A stretch of DNA of 64,000 nt from DAOUJW01 sp965218945 (lineage in GTDB: Bacteria > Chloroflexota > Dehalococcoidia > Lucifugimonadales > UBA2985), in the NCBI GenBank assembly GCA_965218945.1, contig OZ244718.1, positions 558,001-622,000 on the forward strand, written 5' to 3'. The notes below the pieces were generated by a model. That model was not told the origin of the DNA. It searched no databases and saw only the letters and a program-made list of their open reading frames with translations. A program made the position numbers and the translations under genes. Positions 1-7,772 of this stretch are shown piece by piece. Each line of letters starts with the position of its first letter. The first letter of the stretch is position 1.

Positions 1-264
1 TTCTCCGCTGTCAAGTGGTCTTAGCCCTTCGATTCTATCTCCTTTGACCCAGAGTTAGCCCTATTCTGGACTGCAACCAACATGATCGCAAGGAGTTTTG
101 CCCATGCCATTCTCGGAGTTTTGGCTACTACAAAACCGTCAGGAGCCAAGAATGGTCTCCTCCAAATCTATGACGTACCTACGCCCCCTTCTCCGGCTAA
201 ACCTTGGACAAGCTACGACTGAGCGGGTACACTGGAAGTACCGCTACACGGAGGGTCGTTTGCG
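1..264. other. Intergenic, no gene recognised
   Basis: I see no supported coding region, RNA gene or repeat upstream of pcm. Short open frames are present but have no recognisable protein features. The stretch may contain the pcm promoter, but I cannot place convincing -35 and -10 boxes. Confidence 0.5.
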
Positions 265-909
265 ATGTCCAGCGAATTGGAGAGGGCCAAATCGAGGCTC
301 TTCGCGGCCCTTCGCAGCAGGGTGCCCTCCGGCAGGATAGTAGACGCCATGGAAAGGGTGCCTCGTGAGTTGTTTGTGCCGGAATCAATACGGCATCAGA
401 GCTATGAGGACTTTCCACTCCCCATTGGAGACGGTCAGACCGTCTCGCAGCCCCATATTGTGGCCGTTATGACCCATGCTCTGGAGCTAAAGGAGGAGGA
501 CAGTGTGCTGGAGTTGGGCACCGGAAGCGGATACCAGGCTGCTATACTCTCCCTTCTCACCCGCCAGGTCCTCTCCGTAGAGCGTATTCCTTCGCTGGCG
601 GAGCGGGCCATAGTCTTACTGTCGTCTCTGGGGTATGCCAACGTGGAGGTGCGCCCGGCGGGCAGTGTGCTCGGGTGCCCGGAGGAAGCGCCCTTCGACG
701 CCATAATCGTTACGGCCGCCGCGCCCTCGCTGCCGAGGACGCTCATGGAGCAGATGGCGGACGGGGGCAGGATGGTGATTCCGGCGGGTTCACAGCGGGA
801 GCAGAGCTTGATCAAAGTGGTCAAGTCGCGCACCACATACTCCATAACCAACCTGGGCCCATGTCGATTCGTGCCTCTTGTGGGTAAGGGCGCGTGGGAT
901 ACCGATTAG
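265..909 (+). CDS. pcm: Protein-L-isoaspartate O-methyltransferase
   Basis: This enzyme uses S-adenosylmethionine to methylate L-isoaspartyl residues in aged cytosolic proteins and so starts their repair. The 214-residue length is normal for the family. The early part reads VPRELFVPE and GDGQTVSQPH, the family's substrate-loop region. It is followed by the SAM-binding motif LELGTGSGYQAAIL near residues 92-105 and by FDAIIVTAAAPSLP. The ATG lies just after a GGAGGG stretch. The gene runs convergently into dtd, and the two coding regions overlap by four bases. Assignment is by family motifs and is secure. Confidence 0.92.
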   Translation: MSSELERAKSRLFAALRSRVPSGRIVDAMERVPRELFVPESIRHQSYEDFPLPIGDGQTVSQPHIVAVMTHALELKEEDSVLELGTGSGYQAAILSLLTRQVLSVERIPSLAERAIVLLSSLGYANVEVRPAGSVLGCPEEAPFDAIIVTAAAPSLPRTLMEQMADGGRMVIPAGSQREQSLIKVVKSRTTYSITNLGPCRFVPLVGKGAWDTD

Positions 910-1367
910 CCGCGTCTGGGCCGATGCCTGTCTGCGCTGTCGATGGCTATGGTGACGGGGCCGTCGTTCTGGATGTGCACCATCATCCGCTCCTGGAAGC
1001 GGCCGGTCTTCACCGTGAGTCCGGTCTCCCGGAAGAGGTCCAAGGCCCGCTCGAACAGGACTCTCGCCTCCTGGGGAGGGGCCGCTGAGCTGAAAGACGG
1101 CCTGCGTCCCTTGCGGACGTCGCCGTAGAGGGTGAACTGGCTGACCACTAGGAGATGCGCGGACACGTCCATCGCTGAGTGATCGAACCTTTCGGCTTCG
1201 TCTTCGAAGATGCGGAGGTTGACCACCTTGTCCACAATGTAGCGGGCATCCTCCTCGCCGTCGTCCTGGCCCACGCCCACGAACACCACCAGGCCCCGGT
1301 CAATCTGCTCGACGGCCCCGCCTACGGTAACGGAGGCGGCGGCTACTCTCTGGACGAGGGCGCGCAC
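906..1367 (-). CDS. dtd: D-aminoacyl-tRNA deacylase
   Basis: Dtd removes D-amino acids mischarged onto tRNA and acts as a cytosolic homodimer. The 153-residue length fits the family. Both active-site signatures are visible: SQFTLYGD near residues 77-84 and a C-terminal NDGPVTIAIDS, the NxGPVT loop with Asp in the variable position. The frame starts MRALVQRV at a GTG codon. It lies 12 bases downstream of the FmdB-like gene on the same strand, so the two are probably co-transcribed. Its 3' end overlaps the convergent pcm gene by four bases. Confidence 0.93.
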   Translation of the reverse strand: MRALVQRVAAASVTVGGAVEQIDRGLVVFVGVGQDDGEEDARYIVDKVVNLRIFEDEAERFDHSAMDVSAHLLVVSQFTLYGDVRKGRRPSFSSAAPPQEARVLFERALDLFRETGLTVKTGRFQERMMVHIQNDGPVTIAIDSADRHRPRRG

Positions 1368-1379
1368 CCTTGCGTCTTC

Positions 1380-1625
1380 CTAGGCCTCAGTTGAGGAGGT
1401 ATCCTTATCCCCGCTGCTGCTGCCCCTGTCCTCGGGGTGGAACTCCTTGCGGGCGTAGTCGGTCGTGTAGAAACCGCTGCCCTTGTAGATTACTGTGGGG
1501 GAGTGGAACTTGCGCTTTGATGCGCTATTGCACAGGGGGCAGGACTGGGTCGTCTCGGCGTCGAAGCCCTGCTTCATCTCAAACCGATGGTCGCAAGCCC
1601 CGCATTGATACTCGTATATTGGCAT
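1380..1625 (-). CDS. FmdB-type zinc-ribbon protein
   Basis: This is a small FmdB/CxxC_CxxC_SSSS-type regulatory protein. It begins MPIYEYQCGACDHRFE, and a second CPLC pair follows, giving the two CxxC knuckles of a single zinc ribbon. A Ser/Asp/Glu-rich tail ends the protein. I chose the internal ATG at 1625 because the family starts exactly at MPIYEY and a GGAGG site precedes it (ctggaggcaa). An upstream in-frame ATG would add six residues. The gene is probably first in an operon with dtd. The precise role is unknown; family members are annotated as putative regulators. Confidence 0.85.
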   Translation of the reverse strand: MPIYEYQCGACDHRFEMKQGFDAETTQSCPLCNSASKRKFHSPTVIYKGSGFYTTDYARKEFHPEDRGSSSGDKDTSSTEA

Positions 1626-1680
1626 TTGCCTCCAGAGCGACATTAGCGGTCTCAGTTAGTATCTGCTAACGCCATATTTT

Positions 1681-1709
1681 AATTTAAGTGCTTTTTGGCT
1701 TCCTGTCAA
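1681..1709 (-). promoter_or_regulatory. Putative sigma-70 promoter for FmdB-dtd
   Basis: On the minus strand TTGACA (1704-1709) is followed after 17 bases by TAAATT (1681-1686), about 55 bases upstream of the FmdB-like start codon. The -35 box is a perfect consensus match and the -10 box is partial. The intervening leader is AT-rich compared with the flanking genes. Confidence 0.5.
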
Positions 1710-1878
1710 CACGCCCGCACGATACGCGGGGCGCCGCGCCCGGGACGCATGGAGCGGGTTTGAGTAATGGGCCACCGGCGACTACAATGCTCAATCATGC
1801 TTGCCATCCAACCAGACGACGGCACGCGTCCTCCAGATTCCAGGGATGTGTCGTCGCACGCTAACGCGGAGCCTTGAT

Positions 1879-2202
1879 ATGACCAGGGCCTTGATGGTCG
1901 GCGCTCTTCTGGCGTTCCTGTGCGCGGCTGTGCTCATCTTTGCGTACTGCGGCACGGGAGAGGGATCCCCGGAGACCGTCCACGGCAGGATAACCGACGT
2001 CCAGATCAGGAGCGTCACGGAGGTCGATTCCTTCTCTCTGTCGGACGCAACAGGGGAGACGTGGAGCTTCACCGCCGATGGGCCTCTGGAGTTCACGCCG
2101 TCCCACCTGCGGGAGCATATGCTCACGGGAGAGGACGTGAGCGTGCGTTTCAGGCGAGCGGGCGATGTCCTGATTGCAGTTAGCGTTGAGGACTATCCCT
2201 GA
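1879..2202 (+). CDS. Small secreted or membrane-anchored protein, unknown
   Basis: This 107-residue protein opens with a hydrophobic N-terminal segment (residues 3-23, MTRALMVGALLAFLCAAVL), either a signal peptide or a membrane anchor. The rest looks like a small beta-rich domain, with alternating charged and hydrophobic strands such as GRITDVQIRSVTEVDSFSLSD and VSVRFRRAGDVLIAVSVEDYP. I do not recognise a family. A Cys follows the hydrophobic run, but the preceding residues FAY do not make a convincing lipobox. I chose the ATG at 1879 because the hydrophobic segment begins there; an in-frame extension to 1801 looks non-coding. Confidence 0.55.
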   Translation: MTRALMVGALLAFLCAAVLIFAYCGTGEGSPETVHGRITDVQIRSVTEVDSFSLSDATGETWSFTADGPLEFTPSHLREHMLTGEDVSVRFRRAGDVLIAVSVEDYP

Positions 2203-2258
2203 ACTCCACCGTGGGTGAGCCTTGACCCCGTTATCGCCCTAACATATCATGAGGTCAT

Positions 2259-2331
2259 CGGGGTGTAGCGCAGGGGTACGCGCGCCTGGTTTGGGACCAG
2301 GAGGTCGGCGGTTCAAATCCGCCCACCCCGA
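2259..2331 (+). tRNA. tRNA-Pro (anticodon TGG)
   Basis: All four arms can be drawn by eye. The acceptor CGGGGTG pairs with CACCCCG. The D-arm is GCGC..GCGC. The anticodon stem CCTGG/CCAGG encloses TTTGGGA, giving anticodon TGG. The T-arm is GGCGG TTCAAAT CCGCC. The discriminator base is A and no CCA is encoded. A second proline tRNA (CGG) lies at 53886-53958. Confidence 0.95.
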
Positions 2332-2364
2332 CTTTCTCAACCATACCGATTTCTCTTGTGCGGG

Positions 2365-2598
2365 CTATGACTGGTTGGGCATCTTCTTGTCGAAGCAGAG
2401 GTCCAGAAAGTCCTGTACCGCTATCAGGGCGATGGTCCCGGACATATCTCTGGGATTCGCGTAATCGCCCCGGAGTTGGGAGTCGGCCGTCCTCGCGATT
2501 ACCCGCGCCTGAAGGGCAAGCTGGAAGACCTGCCTCCCAATCTCACTCCGGAGCTTCTCGCAAAGCTCATCATAGCTAAGACATACTTCATCGCTCAT
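2365..2598 (-). CDS. Hypothetical small protein
   Basis: This 77-residue acidic protein begins MSDEVCLSYDELCEKL and ends LDLCFDKKMPNQS. It looks mostly helical, with no membrane segment or metal motif, and I do not recognise a family. It lies upstream of nothing on its own strand except the tRNA, which is on the other strand. A GAGG element precedes its ATG. It is 60 bases downstream of ilvE on the same strand and may be read through from it. Coding status is plausible rather than certain. Confidence 0.45.
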   Translation of the reverse strand: MSDEVCLSYDELCEKLRSEIGRQVFQLALQARVIARTADSQLRGDYANPRDMSGTIALIAVQDFLDLCFDKKMPNQS

Positions 2599-2658
2599 GT
2601 CAAGAACCTCTCAGTCTTGCCGATTCTATCTCCCGTTAGGGTCGGGCGGAAAGCTGTC

Positions 2659-3645
2659 CTACTCCCCTGCGCTATTCCGGTTCCACACAGGCAGCTGCCA
2701 GTGGGGCATCGACTTGTCCTTCCCGCGCACCAGGTCCCAGTAGAGACGCCGGATCTTTCTGGTCAGTGGGCCGGGCCTCCCGGATCCCACTACGTACCGG
2801 TCTACGGACACCACAGGCTCTATCTCGGCGTACGAGCCGCAGAGAAAGACCTCGTCCGCTACGTACAGCTCCGTTCTGTCCACGTCCCTTTCCACCACGG
2901 GCACTCCAAGGGTCTTCGTGAACAGACGCATCACCGTGTCCCGGGTGATGCTCTCCAGAATGCCGGATGTGACGCCGGGCGTGATGGCGACCCCGTCTCG
3001 CACAATAAAGATGCAGGCGTACGATCCCTCGGCCACCTTGCCCTGTGGGTTGAGGATAATGCTTGCGTCGTAGCCGTTGATACGCGCCTCGGTGGAAGCC
3101 AGGCGGCTGTTCTCGTAGTTGGACAGCATCTTGGCCCTGGGGGGCATGACGTTGTCGGAGATGCGCGTCCAGCTGCTAACGCAGCAGTGGCTGCCCCGGT
3201 TCTTGCCCAGATTGGAAGCGCTGGGCCTGGCAGTGACGAAAACTACGCCGGGTTGCTGGTAGGCGGCCCTGTAGCCGGCCACGTCGCCGCTGAAGTAGGC
3301 CACCGGCATAACATAGGTGTCCTCACGCGCCTGGTTGGCCCTGAGGAGGTCGATTATGGCGGTGGTCAGTTCCGCCTGGGTGTATGGCGGGGACATACGC
3401 ACCAGCTTCATGGAGTCGAAGAGGCGGTCCAGGTGCGACTGGAGGCGAAACACGTAAAGCTCCTGCTCGTCTTCGTTCCAGTAGGCCCTGATTCCCTCAA
3501 AGACTGCAGAGATGGATGTCCAGGCCATGCCCGTGATGTGGATGGTCGCCTCTTCCCAGGGGACCAGTCCGCCCGAAGACCACAAGTAGGCGGGCGTAGG
3601 GGAGGGGGAAGGGTCGTTTCTCCTGGCAGCCCTTTTTAGCGTCAT
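2659..3645 (-). CDS. ilvE: Branched-chain amino acid aminotransferase (class IV PLP)
   Basis: This enzyme transfers the amino group between glutamate and the 2-oxo acids of Leu, Ile and Val. The 328-residue length fits. Family features appear in order: FEGIRAYW near residue 49, PRAKMLSNYENSRLASTEA with the expected PLP-binding Lys near residue 170, and a BCAT-like block NPQGKVAEGSYACIFIV near residue 200. TPGVTSGILESITRD near residue 222 is the phosphate-binding loop. The ATG is preceded by no strong ribosome site. Class IV enzymes also include D-amino acid transaminases and ADC lyase, but the GYDxSIILNPQG...EGS block favours IlvE. Confidence 0.85.
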   Translation of the reverse strand: MTLKRAARRNDPSPSPTPAYLWSSGGLVPWEEATIHITGMAWTSISAVFEGIRAYWNEDEQELYVFRLQSHLDRLFDSMKLVRMSPPYTQAELTTAIIDLLRANQAREDTYVMPVAYFSGDVAGYRAAYQQPGVVFVTARPSASNLGKNRGSHCCVSSWTRISDNVMPPRAKMLSNYENSRLASTEARINGYDASIILNPQGKVAEGSYACIFIVRDGVAITPGVTSGILESITRDTVMRLFTKTLGVPVVERDVDRTELYVADEVFLCGSYAEIEPVVSVDRYVVGSGRPGPLTRKIRRLYWDLVRGKDKSMPHWQLPVWNRNSAGE

Positions 3646-3720
3646 ACAAGCTCACTCCAACGGCTTCTGTACCAACCTCACGCCCTCAGTGGGAGTCGGC
3701 GATCGGGAGGTACGGCTGTT

Positions 3721-4686
3721 CTACGACTGCTCAATCGACTCCGATACCTGGGCCAGCAGATTCAGCGTCCGCTCCCGGGAGACTTTCCTGTTGCCTCCGG
3801 CGGTTATGGGCGATACGAGTATCTCAGTGGCCCCGAAGGAGAATAGCTCCATCAGCTTCTCTTCCACCTGGTCCTCGTTCCCTGAGAGTACAACGGCGTC
3901 CAGCATACCGTCGCTCCACATTCCATTGGACGCCTCCGGGAAGCCGGCGTCGGCGAACATGCTGGCGTAGAAGGGCGCTCTTGGATAGAACCCTATCTGC
4001 TCCCGTGCGGCGGCGTACACCTCGGCGGGGTCGTCGTGGACGCAGACCGGGGCGTGGGCAATCAGGGGAGGCACAGGGCGGCCGGCCTGTGCCGCTCCGG
4101 CCTTCATGGCGGGGACGGCCACGTCCCGCAGGTAGACGCCGGGGCACACCCAGCTTATGGCTCCATCGGACTCAGCGCCGCACAGCTCAAAGGCCCGTTG
4201 CCGCAGGGCGGAGGCCATAACCGGCACGTCTATCGGTGAGGAGATGCGGCCGTGGACATTGTAGTATCGACCTTCGTAGTCCACCTGACCGTCTTTGAAC
4301 AAGGTTTTCAGGATCTGCAGGTACTCCCGCAGATGGCCCAGGGGGGCTTTGAACTCCATTCCGTAAGTCCCCTCTATGACGGCCTGGTGGCTGGGCCCCA
4401 CTCCCAGCCGGAACCGTCCCGGGTCCAGGTTGTCCAGCGCCTGCACCTGCTGGGCTGTGACAAGGGGGTGACGGGGGTATGTGGGGATAATGGAAGTCCC
4501 CAAAAGCACGTCCCGGGACTTCATCAAGGCAGCCGCGAAGAAGGTGATTGCGTCTCCGCCGGCCCCTCCGGTCGTCGACCAAGCGGCCGGGATGCCCAGG
4601 TAGTCCAGCTGCTGCACCTGGTCAAGGGCCTCTCTGCTGCTCTGCGCCGTCAGGGCAACCCCTATCATCTTTCCGTCCATATTCAT
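3721..4686 (-). CDS. LLM-class (F420-type) oxidoreductase
   Basis: This is a TIM-barrel protein of the bacterial luciferase-like monooxygenase superfamily, many members of which use coenzyme F420. Conserved stretches include GTSIIPTYPRHPLVTAQQV, LGVGPSHQAVIEG and YYNVHGR, the typical order for TIGR03564-like F420 enzymes. I took the ATG at 4686, giving 321 residues. The family starts there, and the upstream isochorismatase-like gene stops three bases before it (TGA-gg-ATG), which implies translational coupling. cofE in this window shows that the host makes F420. The substrate is unknown, and FMN use remains possible. Confidence 0.8.
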   Translation of the reverse strand: MNMDGKMIGVALTAQSSREALDQVQQLDYLGIPAAWSTTGGAGGDAITFFAAALMKSRDVLLGTSIIPTYPRHPLVTAQQVQALDNLDPGRFRLGVGPSHQAVIEGTYGMEFKAPLGHLREYLQILKTLFKDGQVDYEGRYYNVHGRISSPIDVPVMASALRQRAFELCGAESDGAISWVCPGVYLRDVAVPAMKAGAAQAGRPVPPLIAHAPVCVHDDPAEVYAAAREQIGFYPRAPFYASMFADAGFPEASNGMWSDGMLDAVVLSGNEDQVEEKLMELFSFGATEILVSPITAGGNRKVSRERTLNLLAQVSESIEQS

Positions 4687-4688
4687 CC

Positions 4689-5267
4689 TCACTTTGCCTC
4701 TCTGAAAGCTGTCGATACCTCCTCCGCCGTCACCACATCCGCCTGGCGGGGGAATATCTTTTCCGTGAGCACGCGGTGTACCTCTTCGTCCTGGTCGCCG
4801 CAGCAGTCCGCCACGACCACGAGGCGATAGTCCACGTCGGCGGCCCATCGCACGGCTGTGAGAACGCAACCGCTGGTGGAGACTCCGAAGAAGACCAGAG
4901 TGGTTGCGCCGATGGAGTTTAGCACTGCGTCAAGGTCGGTTGTGGAGAAGGGGCCGGTGCGCCGCTTGACCACGATAGCCTCGCCAGGCTGGGGAGCGAC
5001 CGCCGGGTGCACCTCTGCGCCGGGCGTGCCCTCCACAAGGCGATTACTAAAGCGCTGGCGGTTGCGGGGCAGCACCTCAGGGTGTCCCTCCCTGAACTGA
5101 ACCACCACATAGATGACCGGGATTCCGGCCTCGCGGGCGCTCTGTAGTACAGAGGCGGATCTCTGAAGCAGCGCCTCTCCGTCCGTGGAGTAGTTGCTTA
5201 CTATATCGTTCTGGTAGTCCATAATGACCACCGCTGTGCTGTCCCGTTGAAGGTCCAAGTCAGCCAT
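4689..5267 (-). CDS. Isochorismatase-like cysteine hydrolase
   Basis: This is an alpha/beta hydrolase of the isochorismatase/nicotinamidase superfamily. The 192-residue protein has the catalytic triad pattern: VIMDYQND near residue 15 (Asp), VVKRRTGPFSTTDLD (Lys), and GVSTSGCVLTAVRWAADVDY with the nucleophile Cys near residue 134. Members hydrolyse amides such as N-carbamoyl compounds, nicotinamide or isochorismate, and the substrate cannot be told here. The ATG at 5267 follows a strong AAGGAGGAG site. It is coupled to the downstream F420-type oxidoreductase, so the two may act on one compound. Confidence 0.82.
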   Translation of the reverse strand: MADLDLQRDSTAVVIMDYQNDIVSNYSTDGEALLQRSASVLQSAREAGIPVIYVVVQFREGHPEVLPRNRQRFSNRLVEGTPGAEVHPAVAPQPGEAIVVKRRTGPFSTTDLDAVLNSIGATTLVFFGVSTSGCVLTAVRWAADVDYRLVVVADCCGDQDEEVHRVLTEKIFPRQADVVTAEEVSTAFREAK

Positions 5268-5736
5268 GTTCTCCTCCTTATCGTACCCGGTACGTGAATG
5301 ACCGGCCCATTTCGGGGTGACCTCACGGGCATTATACTCCATCTTGGGGGCCTGCTCCAGAAATGCTCGCTCCGAGGCGGGTAGGGCAGGGGGCGGTTCG
5401 CGAACCGCTACTGTGAGCACTTTATCAAGCGTTTCAGAACATCCAAGGCGGTGCGTTTCCCAAGGCGGTGTAGTCTTGCGCTCAGTGCCCTAGAACGCTC
5501 GGTGTGAGAGCTGCACTCACTAGAGCATGTGGGTTGAGGGCTTCATGTTCGTGAACACCCCTGGCGACAAATGCGTCCTTGGACGACAGTCCACGCGTTG
5601 ATCATCCAGAGGCACTTCTTGACCCTGAGGGTTGAGTGCTATTGAAGGAGCTTGCGTTCCATGGCTGTAGCCAGAAGATATCGGTGAATCCCTATGACTG
5701 CGTCTTTGGAATAATTTGCACTATTCGTGATCGCGC
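5268..5736. other. Intergenic region with one palindrome
   Basis: About 470 bases without a recognisable gene lie between the isochorismatase-like gene and the ImmA islet. The one structured element I see is the palindrome at 5393-5408 described separately. The stretch marks the transition from GC-rich DNA to the AT-richer islet. Confidence 0.6.
5393..5408. repeat. 16-bp palindrome, core of the IS target repeat
   Basis: GCGGTTCGCGAACCGC is a perfect inverted repeat flanked by GTAGGG on the left and TAC on the right. The same 16 bases form the centre of the 28-bp palindrome that the IS1182-type element interrupts at 33199-34951. This copy is uninterrupted but has degenerate outer arms. Confidence 0.7.
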
Positions 5737-6807
5737 TCAGAGACTTGCCAAAACATCGTGGGGGTCGTTGTAATAGGCACGAAAATCTGCCTCTCCAATT
5801 GCTAGATGCTTCTTTACCTCATCCCTGTCAAATTCCAATTTTGCCTGGTGGAAACGCACCATTTGAAAAGCCAGTTGAGGGAACTCTCTGGGTGGGTCGA
5901 GGGTGTCCGGTTCCCGTGTGCGATAGCCTGACTGAGAAAGCTTCATAAACAGGTTACGACGTTGCCTATCAGTGATGGCTTCTAGACGGTAGGCACGCAT
6001 TAGGAGAGCTTGCATGGAGATTTTCCATATGAGCTTTAGGGATGCCAATTCTGGAATTGTCAGATTTCTGAGCATGGGTCTTATTTCGATTGCTGGGGCC
6101 AAGAACTCACCAGCGAATGCGTTCGCTTGATCCTCCATTTGCTTAGGAGTACCTTCCAACTCAGTGTGCATGACAATATGACCCAGCTCGTGAGCTAGAG
6201 TCCATCGCCATCTGTCTGATGGGGCATATCTATTCAAATGGAAAAGAGGCGGTAAGTTAAGTGACCTGTGGCTGAAGCCGTCTACATGGAGCGTGCCAAA
6301 ATTATGTGCGAAAACTACACCTCCGCACTGTTCCAAAGTCTGAGTCATGTTGAACACGGGGCCCTGTGGCAATTGCCAGTATGCTCGAACAGTCCTGGCG
6401 ATCTTCTCTGGATCGTCCTTGAATTCCGATACGGGTAGTATGGGAATATGGGGACTGGGTGTCTCCAAAGCGACAAGCAGTTTCGCTACCTCAAGTCGGC
6501 GAATCTCAGCCAACGCGTATATCTGATCCAGCTTGCCGATACTGACTCCCTGGTGTTTCCTGTGGAAGAATTCACTAATGCCCGGACCTTCCAATCTTGG
6601 CTCTCTGGCAAAAAACTCCGGTGGGTAATCCAAGTATTCGGCAATCTGATACAGTTCATGTGTAGAGGGCATTACGAAACCGGCTTCGTACTTTGATATC
6701 TTTGATTGAGAAATCCCAACATCTCTAGCAAGACCCGACTGTGTCTTTGCGCGAGACTTCCGGGCTAGAGAAAGCATCTCTGGGTTGAACCACACGCTTC
6801 GCATCAC
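5737..6807 (-). CDS. HTH-XRE regulator fused to ImmA/IrrE metalloprotease
   Basis: The 356-residue protein combines an N-terminal XRE-type helix-turn-helix with a COG2856 zinc protease. The HTH spans about residues 10-60 and includes GLARDVGISQSKISKYEAG. The protease has HELGH at residues 206-210 within WTLAHELGHIVMH, followed by MEDQANAFAGEFLAP, which supplies the third ligand region. Such proteins cleave repressors or antitoxins or act as phage-defence toxins or antitoxins. The start is GTG at 6807, or ATG at 6804, overlapping the stop of the upstream partner gene (TAGTGATG), so translation is probably coupled. Base composition is lower in GC than the surroundings, which suggests transfer. 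Confidence 0.85.
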   Translation of the reverse strand: MMRSVWFNPEMLSLARKSRAKTQSGLARDVGISQSKISKYEAGFVMPSTHELYQIAEYLDYPPEFFAREPRLEGPGISEFFHRKHQGVSIGKLDQIYALAEIRRLEVAKLLVALETPSPHIPILPVSEFKDDPEKIARTVRAYWQLPQGPVFNMTQTLEQCGGVVFAHNFGTLHVDGFSHRSLNLPPLFHLNRYAPSDRWRWTLAHELGHIVMHTELEGTPKQMEDQANAFAGEFLAPAIEIRPMLRNLTIPELASLKLIWKISMQALLMRAYRLEAITDRQRRNLFMKLSQSGYRTREPDTLDPPREFPQLAFQMVRFHQAKLEFDRDEVKKHLAIGEADFRAYYNDPHDVLASL

Positions 6808-7397
6808 TATGCTACGCTTGAGTAATCTTTGTGGGCAAAGTAGTTATCTATGTTCTGGAGCGAATTGCTCTCCATGAACGGCAATTGAAATGTGTCAACC
6901 CTTTCTCCCCAAACTTGCCATATCCAATGCTTTAACTTACCCTCGCCTAGAATCACGAAGGCGTCCCTAATCACTGTGCCGGTGATGTCTAACCGATATC
7001 CAAATTCCAAACGCTCACACTTGGGAATCCCGGCCAAAGGAAACTGCAGTCTCCAGGCCTCGGATTGGAATGTCGGATAGTTCTTGGACTCTAGATTGTG
7101 ATCGAGGTGCTTAAATCGAAGAACCAGTCTGTCGTCCATGACGAAGTATTGTTGTCGATTTCGACTGCCGAGTCGGACGCCGTCGTCGACAGGCAACAGA
7201 GTATCACATACTCCCTTATACCACCTTTCGTTGATCACGGTCGCCCTTGTTGAAGGATTCGAGAGGTAGTCAGCGCATCTCTGGTTCCAAAAATTGACGG
7301 AGTTCTTTAGTTCGCCAGTTAACCTGCCCATTCTTGGGTCTAGAATCTCCTGAGCTTCTTCTAACGACATGTACTGGTTCAGTGCGTTCAGTTTCAT
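6807..7397 (-). CDS. Unknown partner of the HTH-ImmA protein
   Basis: This protein of about 196 residues starts at MKLNALNQYMSLEEAQ. The middle carries a beta-rich block (RQQYFVMDDRLVLRFKHLD), followed by YPTFQSEAWRLQFPLAGIPKCERLEFGYRLDITGT and a Trp-rich KLKHWIWQVWGE. It has no membrane segment or known catalytic motif. Its stop codon overlaps the start of the HTH-ImmA gene, so the two form a two-gene operon. The layout recalls ImmA-based toxin-antitoxin or defence pairs such as RosmerTA; that is from memory and unverified. An in-frame extension to 7571 is possible but looks non-coding. Function is not assigned. Confidence 0.65.
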   Translation of the reverse strand: MKLNALNQYMSLEEAQEILDPRMGRLTGELKNSVNFWNQRCADYLSNPSTRATVINERWYKGVCDTLLPVDDGVRLGSRNRQQYFVMDDRLVLRFKHLDHNLESKNYPTFQSEAWRLQFPLAGIPKCERLEFGYRLDITGTVIRDAFVILGEGKLKHWIWQVWGERVDTFQLPFMESNSLQNIDNYFAHKDYSSVA

Positions 7398-7591
7398 CCG
7401 GTATGTTGCTCCGAGCTTTAGATTCTGGATTGATGCTACAACAATGGGGTGGCAAAATGCAAGGCATTTATGCGGCAAATTATTTGTGGAATAATTGCCA
7501 CCAATTATGCCACATGAGTGCGGCGGATCCAAATACACATTGCAACTGGCTCGAAGACCCATCTTATGCAAGGTATGTATTCAAATCCTAC

Positions 7592-7611
7592 ATACACTAT
7601 ATGGAGTGTAT
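7592..7611. promoter_or_regulatory. Putative operator of the ImmA islet
   Basis: ATACACT-6 bases-AGTGTAT is a perfect 7-bp inverted repeat about 195 bases upstream of the two-gene ImmA operon. This size and symmetry suit binding by an XRE-type dimer, and the operon encodes one. That the HTH-ImmA protein binds here is inference. Confidence 0.4.
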
Positions 7612-7629
7612 CCACTGCCGTCGTAGTGG

Positions 7630-7658
7630 TTGACAGAGGCTGGTGCAGAGATTATCAT
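7630..7658 (+). promoter_or_regulatory. Putative promoter for the CoA-transferase pair
   Basis: TTGACA (7630-7635) is followed after 17 bases by TATCAT (7653-7658). It lies about 115 bases upstream of the first CoA-transferase gene and points towards it. Confidence 0.5.
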
Positions 7659-7772
7659 CGGGCTAGTTCTGGAAGTGTATCATCCGCTCGGCTTCCAGCA
7701 GGACGACGGATGATGGGCTGGGCGCTGTGAACTCCTCTCGTGTCAGGATAGTCTTGTTTTAGGGAGGCCCTG

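Noticed and set aside
2476..3639. Long plus-strand open frame opposite ilvE
   Set aside because: It is the reverse complement shadow of a GC-rich gene whose other strand encodes clear aminotransferase motifs.
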